Notes: generated from the sequence alone by a model not told the origin. A DNA stretch of 22,490 bases from Campylobacterota bacterium (GCA_030595845.1 JAUVCL010000011.1:1-22490), one strand, 5' to 3'; shown: positions 1 to 7,790, counted from the stretch's first letter. A program made the numbers and translations.

Positions 1-9
1 AAGTATGCA

Positions 10-30
10 TTACCACGTAAAACGTGGTAA
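10..30. repeat. Perfect inverted repeat after ccsBA (hairpin or operator)
   Basis: Nine-base arms TTACCACGT and ACGTGGTAA pair perfectly around a three-base AAA spacer, 11 bases past the ccsBA stop codon. On the minus strand it would form a hairpin just downstream of the gene. No U-run follows, so it is not a classical intrinsic terminator; it may be a transcript-end hairpin or a protein-binding palindrome belonging to the gene beyond the left edge. Confidence 0.5.
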
Positions 31-41
31 CGAGTTAAGAT

Positions 42-3000
42 TTATTTTCCCAACTTTCTATTTCTAGCTGCTATAAGTGTCAATACAAACAATCCTGCCA
101 CAGCATAATATATCCACATAGGGATAGGTACGGGATCTCCAGCTGCATACGAGTGAAGACCTGAAAGGTAATAATTTACCCCAAAGTAAGTCATAATAAC
201 TGTTGAGTATGCCCACATAGATGCTGCATTGTAAATGAAGTTTGACTTCAATGACGGTATAAATCTTAAGTGAAGTACTACTGCATAGATAAGGATGGTC
301 ACAGCCGCCCAAGTCTCTTTTGCATCCCAACCCCAGTAACGACCCCAAGATTCATTTGCCCAGACACCTCCAAGGAAGTTTCCAATGGTAAGTAAGAACA
401 ATCCGACTATCAATGACATTTCAGAGAGATTTGTAAGCTCTTTAATGGAACGGTCTATATTTTCATTGCCTTTACCTCTTATGATATAAAGTATCATGAC
501 TAAAAAGGACAAGATTGAACCCAATCCAAAGAAACCATCACCAGAGATGATAGTAGCAACATGGATCATAAGCCAGTAAGACTTCAGTACCGGCACAAGG
601 TTGGTTATCTCCGGGTTAATGAAGTTCATATGTGCCACACCCATAGTGATACCTGCTAGTAACGCTGTCCCTGCCAAAGCAAATGGTGAACGTCGTGCTA
701 AGATGATTCCGGCAAATACGGTAGATGCTGCGATGAAGACAATGGATTCATAGGCATTTGACCATGGTGCATGGTCTGCAATATACCAACGGATAGCAAG
801 CCCAACGATATGCATAGCAAAACCAAAGAAGAGTACTGCTATGGAGATACGCATGATCCACTTCATGGAGAAGGCCGGTTTGATCACATTGATAAATGCA
901 AAGACCAAGAGGATAAGTCCTAAAAATAGGTACAAAGGTACCAACTTTCCAAAGAGTCCAAATTTATTGTATTTGATCTCCATATCTATACGATCTTTAG
1001 AAGGAATCACTTCTGCACCATACTTCTCCTGGTACTTACGTATGCCTCTTAAAGCAATGTCCGCATTTGCCCAGTTCCCAGTCTTTAAGCCTTCAGTGAC
1101 CATTTGGAAGTAGGCAGCGATACTGATTCGTACCTCTTCACCCTGTTCTTTGGTATACTCTTTAATGGCATCCATCGGTGCCATCCATTTATTACCCGCA
1201 TCATTTGGTTTTGGGTAGATACGCAAAAGTGACCCCTCGTATGCCATAAATGCGACATTGACTCTCTCATCGATCTTGAGAAGCTCTTTGTCGTACTGTG
1301 ATTTTTCAAGTGGCTTTTTCTTACTTGCCTCCGTTACAGCATCAAAGATCTTATAAGAGCTATCATCCCTGCTAAAGAAATCAGAAAATCTCGCAAACTT
1401 TTCATTTTCAGACAATCCCAATAGCACTGCTACTTTTTTATGTCCTACTTTGATCATAGGCACAGATTGGTAGAGTTCTGGCTGCATGATCATACCAAGA
1501 AGCATTTGTGTCGGTTCAACATTATAAAGTGCTGATCTTCCTGTAACCTTTGCTATGACATCATGTGCCACTGTATCCATAGGTTTCATACGTCCTTGGT
1601 GATCTTGTACAGCAAGTTTACCAAAGTTACGTGTATGTAATTTATCATAAGACTGTATTCTCTCAAGCAGACCTTCATCTATAGTAGGTGAAGCAGCATT
1701 GAGGTTTTGTGGAGCAAAAGCCATAAGTGCAATCATAAGAAATGCCGCTGCACCTGACTGTAACTTTCTTGTATTTTTAAGAAGTTTTTGAAATCTACTC
1801 GATGGGGAGAAAAGATTCCATATCATTCCAAGTGTAAGAAGTATATATCCTATATATGTTGGCCATGTACCAGGATCATGATTTACAGAGAGTACAGTTC
1901 CTTTTTCATCCTGATCGTATGAGGATTGGAAGAAACGGTAATTTCTATGGTCCAAAATGTGGTTCATATAGATCTTATATGGCATGTTAATATTTTGTTC
2001 TTTGTCTATAAGTACTACCTCACTGGCATAAGATGATGGCGTCATTGAGCCAGGGTAACGCTCAAGTTGAAAGTCTTCGAGTTTGATCGAGAACGGTAGA
2101 TCTATGATCTTCGCACCTATACTCAGATCAACATGTACACCATCAAGTTCTATATGCTTTACCTGCCCCTGTCTACCGCTGTATGGCTGAGTAATGACTG
2201 TCTTGCTTTTATCTCCAACCGATACTTTCCATCTCATAAATTCCGGTTTTCCACTTTGTGTTTTAATGTCATGTGAATCCCATGTGAGTGTTGCATTTTC
2301 ATGTGTGTCCTTCAACACAACAGCATTGGATCCAAATTGGTACAGCATTCTGTTTTTGAAAACATTATCTCCACCTTTAAGTTCTCCTGAGCTCTTGTCA
2401 TTCATATTCAAGGTCTTAACGATAAACGGGAAATTAAGCCTCAAAGTATCACCATCATCTTTTATAAGAAAAGTAGGTTTATCTGTTGTAAGATCTACGT
2501 TATACCCTACATAAAAGCTTCCAAAATCTTTTCTTTCACCATCTGCTACATAGTAAACTTCACCTCTTTGTCCCGTTGAGATCTTAAGTTCAAGTAGCTT
2601 TTTACCACCTTCTTTTACAGTGCTAAGTTCTTGGTGTGCTGTAGGAAAATACTCTAAAAGTTCTACTTTTACCTCTTTGTCATCTATGTCAGCTGCATAA
2701 TACATACTGTTTTCAGTCATACTTGAGAAATAGAGCGCCTCTTCCAAATGCATACTCTTATCACCTTTAGTAACATGTATCTGTATCACTTTCTCAGCAG
2801 AGACCATTGTTGAACTTGCCGCACCTTCACGGATATGCATCACACCTTCATAACCGATATAACGCGTTACCAAAGCACCAATAGCGATAATAAGAAAGGA
2901 AAAGTGGAAAAGAAAAACTGAGCGTTTTGTCTTATAAGATTTAGTTTTAGCAAGCTGATAAACCAGTATGGCTACAAAATAAGCTAAGAAAACCTCAAAC

Positions 3001-3134
3001 CATTTTGCTTTGTATATGAGTGCCTGTGCCGTTTGTGTACCGTAGTCATTTTCTATAAATGTTGCTGCACCAACCAGTACACCAAATAGAAATAACATCA
3101 ACACTGCCATTTTCATGGAAAAAATATACTTCAT
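42..3134 (-). CDS. ccsBA: Fused cytochrome c biogenesis protein CcsBA (ResB-CcsA)
   Basis: System II cytochrome c synthase: it exports heme and attaches it to CXXCH apocytochromes outside the inner membrane. The 1030-residue protein has a ResB/CcsB half with N-terminal membrane helices (about residues 10-100), a long periplasmic region, and a helix near 440. A CcsA half follows with several C-terminal helices. The tryptophan-rich heme-handling WWD segment is visible at about 925-942 (key part WGRYWGWDAKETW). Candidate heme-ligand histidines lie in the stretches AMHIVGLAIRW and YWLMIHVATIISG. The length fits the fused form typical of Campylobacterota rather than separate ResB and ResC. The ATG at 3134 follows AGGA with 8-base spacing, and a -10 box TATAAT lies at 3167-3172. 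It appears monocistronic, upstream of a hairpin at 10-30. Identity is very secure. Confidence 0.96.
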   Translation of the reverse strand: MKYIFSMKMAVLMLFLFGVLVGAATFIENDYGTQTAQALIYKAKWFEVFLAYFVAILVYQLAKTKSYKTKRSVFLFHFSFLIIAIGALVTRYIGYEGVMHIREGAASSTMVSAEKVIQIHVTKGDKSMHLEEALYFSSMTENSMYYAADIDDKEVKVELLEYFPTAHQELSTVKEGGKKLLELKISTGQRGEVYYVADGERKDFGSFYVGYNVDLTTDKPTFLIKDDGDTLRLNFPFIVKTLNMNDKSSGELKGGDNVFKNRMLYQFGSNAVVLKDTHENATLTWDSHDIKTQSGKPEFMRWKVSVGDKSKTVITQPYSGRQGQVKHIELDGVHVDLSIGAKIIDLPFSIKLEDFQLERYPGSMTPSSYASEVVLIDKEQNINMPYKIYMNHILDHRNYRFFQSSYDQDEKGTVLSVNHDPGTWPTYIGYILLTLGMIWNLFSPSSRFQKLLKNTRKLQSGAAAFLMIALMAFAPQNLNAASPTIDEGLLERIQSYDKLHTRNFGKLAVQDHQGRMKPMDTVAHDVIAKVTGRSALYNVEPTQMLLGMIMQPELYQSVPMIKVGHKKVAVLLGLSENEKFARFSDFFSRDDSSYKIFDAVTEASKKKPLEKSQYDKELLKIDERVNVAFMAYEGSLLRIYPKPNDAGNKWMAPMDAIKEYTKEQGEEVRISIAAYFQMVTEGLKTGNWANADIALRGIRKYQEKYGAEVIPSKDRIDMEIKYNKFGLFGKLVPLYLFLGLILLVFAFINVIKPAFSMKWIMRISIAVLFFGFAMHIVGLAIRWYIADHAPWSNAYESIVFIAASTVFAGIILARRSPFALAGTALLAGITMGVAHMNFINPEITNLVPVLKSYWLMIHVATIISGDGFFGLGSILSFLVMILYIIRGKGNENIDRSIKELTNLSEMSLIVGLFLLTIGNFLGGVWANESWGRYWGWDAKETWAAVTILIYAVVLHLRFIPSLKSNFIYNAASMWAYSTVIMTYFGVNYYLSGLHSYAAGDPVPIPMWIYYAVAGLFVLTLIAARNRKLGK

Positions 3135-3166
3135 TCCCTATATCCTTCTATCTTAAATTAGAAAAG

Positions 3167-3172
3167 ATTATA
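3167..3172 (-). promoter_or_regulatory. -10 box of the ccsBA promoter
   Basis: The minus strand reads TATAAT 32 bases before the ccsBA ATG, in AT-rich sequence. No clear -35 is seen, which is usual for sigma-70 promoters of Campylobacterota. Confidence 0.55.
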
Positions 3173-3219
3173 GCTTATGTTTACTAACCCCATGTTAATT
3201 GGGATAGGTTATCTCTTAT

Positions 3220-3231
3220 TTACCTAGGTAA
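3220..3231. repeat. 12-base perfect palindrome TTACCTAGGTAA
   Basis: A perfect 12-base palindrome lies between the 3' end of the FGE-like pseudogene and the ccsBA promoter, about 50 bases upstream of the ccsBA -10 box. It could be an operator for ccsBA. Its function is unknown and a chance palindrome of this length is possible. Confidence 0.35.
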
Positions 3232-3247
3232 TAGCTATAGTGTTACA

Positions 3248-3941
3248 TTAAAGCTCTATAACTACACGAAATCCTATAAAATAATTTTTTCCACCTGAAG
3301 CAAGATTGATACGCGATGTATTTGAACATTTATCTGCATCTGCGTTATTAAGAACCACCGCGTAATACTCTCCCCTTGTCACTTGCTGCCATATATGCTG
3401 AGCCATCACAAGGCATACTACTGTAATTTTCTGCATATCTGTCTAAACACCACTCCCATATATTGCCATGCATATCATAAAGTCCCCAAGCATTTGGTTT
3501 TTTTGACCCCACATTATGGGTCACACCTTCAGCATTGTCTTTGTACCAGGAATATTCGCCAAAAGATCTTTCATCATCACCAAAACAATATTTATCTTTA
3601 CTGTCCGCCCTACAAGCATATTCCCATTCTGCTTCAGTCGGAAGCCTGTATGTTACACCTTCTCTTTCACTCTTCCAATCGCAGTACAATTTTGCATCTG
3701 ACCAACGTACCCGCCGTACCGGCACATCAAAACCAAGATGTTCATGACGTTCAACCGGTACTTCAGCGCCTGTAGCCTGTGCAAAAAGCATATAATCTTC
3801 CACCGTAACAAGAAACTTACTCATTGCTACATCATAGTCAATATGCACTTTATGTCGTGGTTTCTCGTTATCTCTGGCATCTTCATCATTGGTTCCCATA
3901 AAGAAAGATCCTCTTGGGAGTTTTATATAATTATCATTCAA
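3248..3941 (-). pseudogene. FGE/SUMF1-domain protein, frameshifted near its 3' end
   Basis: A formylglycine-generating-enzyme-like (FGE-sulfatase) domain is clear: the opening IKLPRGSFFMGTND, then TYRLPTEAEWEYACR, WGLYDMHGNIWEWCLDRY and the RVLRGGS strand. The first frame stops at TAA 3348-3350 directly after GGS. The next frame continues the family pattern (NNADADKCSNTSRI, then IGFRVV) to a stop at 3248. The family expects GGSW-N-N here. Only one T (3350) remains where a TGG codon should be, so loss of two G bases explains the break. No ATG starts the domain; a TTG at 3941 has GGAG seven bases upstream, and further upstream codons look non-homologous. The two active-site cysteines of true FGE are not evident, so it is probably a non-sulfatase FGE-like protein. 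Sequencing error or programmed shifting cannot be excluded. Confidence 0.8.
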
Positions 3942-4142
3942 ATTCAATCTCCGTAGGGTCGATACAATCAACCACAAGTTTATATTGTATCTACATACCA
4001 ATGTTTTATTGGATTGGTGCAAATATACTCTAACCTTGCTTTAAAGTCTCTCACCTATGGACGATATAAGGCATAAAAGCTATTCTGTATCAGCTAAATA
4101 TATAAATCACATCTTGCCGTCTTCCGCGAGTATTTCAACTGC

Positions 4143-4162
4143 TGAAACGTTATCCCCGTTTC
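4143..4162 (-). terminator. Weak hairpin downstream of rhuM
   Basis: Six-base arms GAAACG and CGTTTC with an eight-base loop lie 14 bases past the RhuM-family stop codon. There is no U-tract, so terminator activity is doubtful. Confidence 0.25.
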
Positions 4163-4175
4163 ATTTCGCTAGTTA

Positions 4176-5168
4176 TCAACTCAACCTTTTTATATCCGCT
4201 TCCAGTTCTTTCAAACTCTCTACTTTTCCTATCTGTTTTCTATTTTCTTTATATTTCTCGTATTCTAGTGATGCTTTTTCTACTGCCAATTTATGACTTA
4301 TTTTTCCATAATGATCCAACAGTTCTCTACCGTTTAAGCTTATCATGTCATCAAGCTTTTTTATCCAGTCGTCCATATACATTATCTTTTTCTGTGTTGC
4401 CATAGTCTGAGCAAATGCCAAGTATTGCTCTACTAAAAGTCCCAATAGTTTTATCTCATTTTCATTGAGATAGTTTTTAGCAATGCTTACATCTTTTTTT
4501 CTAATACCTGTTTTGTCTTTATCGAAAGAACACATACCCAATAGAGGTAAACTCATATCTACTCGACTATGCACAAGCTCTGCTGCCGTTTGTGATGATA
4601 CTGCCCAGAGAAATTTATTTTGTACTATTTTGAAAAAGTTTATGGTTTTTTCATCACTTACATCATAGTCTTTACTTGTCATATAGATGTCTTTTATTTT
4701 TTGATAAAAAAATCTCTCAGAGATTCGTATCTCTCGAAGTCTCTCTTGAAGTTCATCAAAATACAGCATAGAGTTACCACTTTTAAATCTTTCATCGTTA
4801 AGTGCAAAACCTTTGATAATGTACTCTTTCAGTACATTGGTAGCCCATATCCTAAAGTGTGTGGCTTGTTTTGAGTTTACTCTGTAGCCTACAGCGATTA
4901 TCATATCTAGATTGTAATACTCTATATTTCGTTTTACTTCGCGATACCCCTCTTTTTGAACTGTTTCCATTTTGGAAATAGTTGACGAAGAGAGTTCCCC
5001 ATCATCCAATATATTACTAATATGTTTTGCTATAGCAGGTACCTGTACGGAGAAAAGCTCTGCTATTTGCTTTTGATTTAGCCAAATGGTTTCATCTTTT
5101 AGAAGTACGTCTACTTTTACTTGCTTGTTAGCATTTGTATAGAGAAGGAATGGTGTTACTGCTTCCAT
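4176..5168 (-). CDS. RhuM-family protein
   Basis: This 330-residue protein matches the RhuM (virulence protein) family, first noted on Salmonella pathogenicity island 3 and common in defence and mobile islands. It shows the family core: an N-terminal winged/helix-turn-helix-like part (about 30-60, IWLNQKQIAELFSV), the segment REVKRNIEYYNLDMIIAVGYRV (about 75-95), and RIWATNVLKEYIIKGFALND (about 105-125). A charged helical C-terminal half follows, ending in probable coiled coil. Biochemical function of the family is not established; the N-terminal part suggests DNA binding. The ATG at 5168 has AAAGG six bases upstream. The promoter carries a 10-base-arm palindrome (5195-5216) and a copy of the element shared with two neighbouring units (5229-5243). 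It appears complete and monocistronic. Confidence 0.88.
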   Translation of the reverse strand: MEAVTPFLLYTNANKQVKVDVLLKDETIWLNQKQIAELFSVQVPAIAKHISNILDDGELSSSTISKMETVQKEGYREVKRNIEYYNLDMIIAVGYRVNSKQATHFRIWATNVLKEYIIKGFALNDERFKSGNSMLYFDELQERLREIRISERFFYQKIKDIYMTSKDYDVSDEKTINFFKIVQNKFLWAVSSQTAAELVHSRVDMSLPLLGMCSFDKDKTGIRKKDVSIAKNYLNENEIKLLGLLVEQYLAFAQTMATQKKIMYMDDWIKKLDDMISLNGRELLDHYGKISHKLAVEKASLEYEKYKENRKQIGKVESLKELEADIKRLS

Positions 5169-5194
5169 TTTTAGCCTTTAATTGCTTTTCATAC

Positions 5195-5216
5195 ATATTA
5201 TCTGCTCAGATAATAT
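5195..5216. promoter_or_regulatory. Palindromic operator over the rhuM promoter
   Basis: Perfect ten-base arms ATATTATCTG and CAGATAATAT are separated by two bases. The palindrome covers the probable -10 region of rhuM (minus-strand GATAAT/TAATAT, 5195-5202) and ends 27 bases before the rhuM start. This position suits a repressor site, possibly for autoregulation by RhuM itself (inference). Confidence 0.55.
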
Positions 5217-5228
5217 TCACTCAAAAAT

Positions 5229-5243
5229 CTGTCACATTGTCAT
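5229..5243 (-). promoter_or_regulatory. Shared upstream element, copy 1 (rhuM)
   Basis: The minus strand reads ATGACAATGTGACAG, a variant of the palindrome ATGACAA-N-TTGTCAT. It lies 26-28 bases upstream of the rhuM -10 region. Similar elements are at 7447-7461 and 8361-8375. Similarity to copy 3 extends over 34 bases (5219-5252) with 29 matches. Confidence 0.55.
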
Positions 5244-5252
5244 ACTTTTATT

Positions 5253-5275
5253 GGTGGGTAAATCCACCCTACGTG
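5253..5275. repeat. REP-like palindrome (GTAGGGTGG...CCACC type)
   Basis: On the minus strand a GTAGGGTGG segment is followed by ATTTACCCACC, giving a GGTGG/CCACC hairpin. Short intergenic palindromes of the form GTAGGGTGGG...CCCACC are dispersed in many proteobacterial genomes. Only one copy is present in this window, so the assignment rests on recall of the pattern. Confidence 0.35.
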
Positions 5276-5280
5276 TTATT

Positions 5281-5366
5281 TTATTCTGCAACATATTCCT
5301 CATACAAGCCAAACAAAAACTCTATGCGCTCTTTATCACTCTTGAAGGTGTGTTTGCTGCAGCATT
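5281..5366 (-). pseudogene. Possible C-terminal gene remnant
   Basis: A short minus-strand frame reads SKHTFKSDKERIEFLFGLY and then EEYVAE before TAA (5281-5283). The composition is like a real soluble protein C-terminus, but a stop codon lies just upstream and no start is present. It may be what remains of a gene displaced when the restriction-modification pair arrived. The family is not recognised. Confidence 0.3.
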
Positions 5367-5552
5367 AGTGCCAACATATCACGCCATACCAATACATAAA
5401 ATCCAAGATACTCATGACATTCGAGTAACTATATATCTAGTCTTCCATTACCATAGGGAAGTTATACATGCCATCCACTGTCTTTCTCTGTCTTTTCCCA
5501 TGAAGTTATTGAGACCATACAGAAAGAAGCACATGAAATTTTTATTTGGTAT

Positions 5553-6503
5553 TCATATATCTTTCAACATCTCTTTTGCAATAGCTTCAATCACATTTAC
5601 TGGCACAGAATTCCCAAATTGTTGATAAGCCTGTGTATCGGAAACTGGTATTTTAAAATCAACAGGAAACCCTTGTAGTTTTGCTGCTTCCTTCGGTGTC
5701 AGTTTTCGTGGGTTTTTGTCTTTTTGTGCTATGAGTATCTCACTACCATCTTTATAATATCGTGCAGAAATAGTACTTGTATACTCTGAATTTTTATCAA
5801 AAATTCTATACCCAAATCCTTTTCCATTTTTCTTATTATTTTCTTTTCTTCTTTTGTGTCCTGCCCAAAGTTTGTCAGATATAGTATATTTAGAATCTAC
5901 AATATCATCTAAGATATCCCCTACCCTAGTCTCAACTCTTGTAGCTAAAGGAAACTCAAATTTAGTATTTTCATCTAAAAAACCAACTATATAAAGACGT
6001 TCTCTATTTTGAGGTAAGCCAAAATCTCTTGCTTTCAAAAGAGTATACTTTGTATTTTTATACCCTATATCTCGCAATGTATGAAGAATAGTTTCTAAGG
6101 TCTTACCTTTATCATGCCCTCTTAGCTGTTTAACATTCTCCAATAAAAAAGCTTTAGGTTGTTTTTCTTTTAAAATACGCGCAATATCAAAAAATAATGT
6201 CCCTCTTGTATCTTCAAATCCTTTTTTCAAACCTGCTTGAGAAAATGGTTGACAAGGAAACCCTGCCAACAAAATATCATGATAGGGTACATCCTTCTCA
6301 TCCACTTTTGTAATATCACCATGTACAATTTCTAATCCATGATTTGCCTGATAAGTTTGTACGGAATATTTATTCCATTCACTAGAAAATACACATTTAA
6401 TAGATCTATCGGTAGCATTTTGGAAACCTAAACGTATACCTCCAATGCCTGCGAACAAGTCTATTATTTTGATACTATTTTTATTATTAAGAGATTTAGT
6501 CAT
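5553..6503 (-). CDS. Type II DNA (cytosine-5-)-methyltransferase
   Basis: It transfers a methyl group from S-adenosylmethionine to C5 of cytosine in a restriction site. The 316-residue length is near the minimum for the family (M.HhaI size). Motifs appear in order: I, DLFAGIGGIRLGF (15-27); IV, GFPCQPFSQAG with catalytic Cys84; VI, ENV (122-124); VIII, QNRERLYIVGF (165-175); a short target-recognition region (about 180-265); IX, LTPKEAAKLQGFP; X, QFGNSVPVNVI near the C-terminus. There is no N-terminal helix-turn-helix extension such as M.SsoII uses for self-regulation. The start ATG (6503) overlaps the 3' end of the endonuclease gene by 8 bases (ATGACTAA), which implies translational coupling with the nuclease translated first. 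It is complete and all catalytic motifs are intact, so it is expected to be active. Confidence 0.94.
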   Translation of the reverse strand: MTKSLNNKNSIKIIDLFAGIGGIRLGFQNATDRSIKCVFSSEWNKYSVQTYQANHGLEIVHGDITKVDEKDVPYHDILLAGFPCQPFSQAGLKKGFEDTRGTLFFDIARILKEKQPKAFLLENVKQLRGHDKGKTLETILHTLRDIGYKNTKYTLLKARDFGLPQNRERLYIVGFLDENTKFEFPLATRVETRVGDILDDIVDSKYTISDKLWAGHKRRKENNKKNGKGFGYRIFDKNSEYTSTISARYYKDGSEILIAQKDKNPRKLTPKEAAKLQGFPVDFKIPVSDTQAYQQFGNSVPVNVIEAIAKEMLKDI

Positions 6504-7383
6504 TAGTACTCCAATACTTATAAATTACAGGTAATTCTTCAAAAAAATACTCTTCAAAAGAAGTAATATTTTTCATCTCCTTAAGTTTGTCATTGTTACT
6601 TATCCAATCGTAAGTCACAACTATAATATTGTGTTGAGCCATCTCTTTAGCTTTATTCTGCGATATATCTTCATCTACCGTCAACAGATGAATTTCAGGT
6701 ATTTTTGTTCTTTCTATCTCTTCTGCTACCTCTTGCCATCGCTCACGTAAAGAAGTTTTCATAGTGCCTATAATCGTTTTATTACGTCTTTGAGCATACG
6801 CTTCAATACTTGGCATAATAGAATCTACTTTTTTACCAAGCCCCATTGTATCAAATAATTTACGTCCAACTTTTTTTTGTGAATCATATTTATATTCTAA
6901 AACATCATATAAGTAATAAATAATATATTCAAATGTTGCACCAGCTCTTGAACGTCTTGATTGTGTATTGCTTAATGATAAACGATAAATATAAGGAAAT
7001 ATTCTACCAGCATACTCACCACATGTTCTACGTATAGAATCTTCTAACTCTTTGGTATTTTCTAAAATAATATTTTTTTTAATAAGCATATCTAACATCT
7101 CTTTAGGTGTATCAAGCTTTGTATATAAATCTTTCATCAGTTCAGCATTAAATAAAACTTCATCAGATAAATATTCTTTCCATACTAATTCTCGTAAGGT
7201 TTGTATTGTCTGACTTACATTTTTATTTTTTATTTCTTTAATTAAATTCTTATTCTTATTAACAATACTTTTTAATAATTCTTCTGTTGTACGGATATAT
7301 TCTTTACGATATGATTTAATTAATATATCGAATGCTTTTTGTTCGACCTTTGGTACTTCTGTAATAATATGTATTTTATCCAT
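6496..7383 (-). CDS. Type II restriction endonuclease, Ecl18kI/SsoII/EcoRII-like
   Basis: This is the partner of the downstream methylase; it cuts the unmethylated site. The 295-residue protein has an N-terminal helical part (1-130) and a PD-(D/E)XK-type core. Candidate active-site residues are Glu152 (RRSRAGATFEYI), Asp187 (KKVDSIMPS), Lys209 (IIGTMKTS) and Glu222. From memory, the Ecl18kI active site is E125-D160-K182-E195, and the spacings here (35, 22, 13) are the same. The RER at 213-215 matches the Ecl18kI R186-E187-R188 element that reads CC/GG base pairs. A CCGG, CCNGG or CCWGG-type target is therefore likely (inference). The ATG at 7383 has AGGGA seven bases upstream, and TATAAT lies at 7414-7419. 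The gene is markedly more AT-rich than the flanking core genes, consistent with horizontal transfer. Confidence 0.85.
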   Translation of the reverse strand: MDKIHIITEVPKVEQKAFDILIKSYRKEYIRTTEELLKSIVNKNKNLIKEIKNKNVSQTIQTLRELVWKEYLSDEVLFNAELMKDLYTKLDTPKEMLDMLIKKNIILENTKELEDSIRRTCGEYAGRIFPYIYRLSLSNTQSRRSRAGATFEYIIYYLYDVLEYKYDSQKKVGRKLFDTMGLGKKVDSIMPSIEAYAQRRNKTIIGTMKTSLRERWQEVAEEIERTKIPEIHLLTVDEDISQNKAKEMAQHNIIVVTYDWISNNDKLKEMKNITSFEEYFFEELPVIYKYWSTND

Positions 7384-7413
7384 ATATTAATCCCTAACTC
7401 GATTCTTTTTAAA

Positions 7414-7419
7414 ATTATA
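7414..7419 (-). promoter_or_regulatory. -10 box of the restriction-modification operon
   Basis: The minus strand reads TATAAT, 30 bases before the endonuclease ATG. The shared element (7447-7461) is 27 bases upstream of it. No C-protein gene accompanies the operon, so control of nuclease timing must come from another factor. Confidence 0.6.
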
Positions 7420-7446
7420 TACTAATTTTATTTATTTCATAAGAAT

Positions 7447-7461
7447 ATGTCAAATTGTCAT
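7447..7461 (-). promoter_or_regulatory. Shared upstream element, copy 2 (R-M operon)
   Basis: The minus strand reads ATGACAATTTGACAT, one mismatch from a perfect palindrome. It is centred at about -47 relative to the transcription start predicted from the -10 box. See copies at 5229-5243 and 8361-8375. Confidence 0.6.
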
Positions 7462-7489
7462 ATTTTTATGAAATTACTTCAATTTATCC

Positions 7490-7503
7490 TTGGGAATTCC
7501 CAA
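7490..7503. repeat. 14-base palindrome TTGGGAATTCCCAA
   Basis: A perfect 14-base palindrome lies between the truncated MmeI-like fragment and the restriction promoter, about 70 bases upstream of the -10 box. No function can be assigned; it may be an operator or a chance palindrome. Confidence 0.3.
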
Positions 7504-7518
7504 CATTAATAAAACATA

Positions 7519-7722
7519 TCAAGGAAAGTCAATACTACCTTTTCTGTCACCCAACTTTTTAACAGGTTTTTCAAATCTAGCCACACGCCTACGCGAAACA
7601 CCAAAAACTTGAAAAAAATCATTCCAAAAAGATTGAGACTCCGCATTTTCACGACTTTCATCTTCCCACTCTTTAGAAAAAGAGATAGCCCTGCTTCTGA
7701 TTTCGTTCCAACTTAGTGCCAT
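7519..7722 (-). pseudogene. N-terminal remnant of an MmeI-like type IIG restriction-methyltransferase
   Basis: The 67 residues begin MALSWNEIRSRAISFSKEW and include SFWNDFFQVFGVSRRRVARF, the distinctive start of the large MmeI-like class I DNA methyltransferase/nuclease family, usually about 900 or more residues. In intact members the sequence after the vicinity of residue 60 continues as GFIDLFWKG. Here it breaks off at GSIDFP followed by TGA. The same frame runs on for 14 more codons after the TGA to another stop (7474-7476) without recognisable homology. The catalytic nuclease and methyltransferase parts are absent, so this is a dead fragment. The body of the gene was apparently deleted, and the endonuclease promoter now lies directly downstream. 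A start ATG and an AAAGG sequence 10 bases upstream survive. Confidence 0.8.
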
Positions 7723-7790
7723 AGTTGCAAAACCTTTTTATAGTTTTTAGTAGTAAATATTTTAGCGTAAAAAACCTAGGGTAATACTTG

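Larger units (their letters stand above)
5169..5552. other. Gene-poor stretch between rhuM and the methylase gene
   Basis: These 384 bases hold no convincing complete gene. They contain the rhuM promoter with its palindrome (5195-5216), the shared element (5229-5243), a REP-like palindrome (5253-5275) and a short minus-strand reading frame (5281-5366) that resembles a protein C-terminus. The rest (5367-5552) has stops in every minus-strand frame and looks like decayed sequence. Confidence 0.6.

Noticed and set aside
3248..3941. FGE-like C-terminus as the variable region of a diversity-generating retroelement
   Set aside because: DGR target proteins often use this fold, but no reverse transcriptase, template repeat or adenine-biased duplicate is present in the window.
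5182..5625. 147-codon plus-strand reading frame between rhuM and the methylase
   Set aside because: It runs antisense over the 3' end of the methylase gene and over the rhuM promoter palindrome, has no ribosome site and reads as a low-complexity hydrophobic string without family features.
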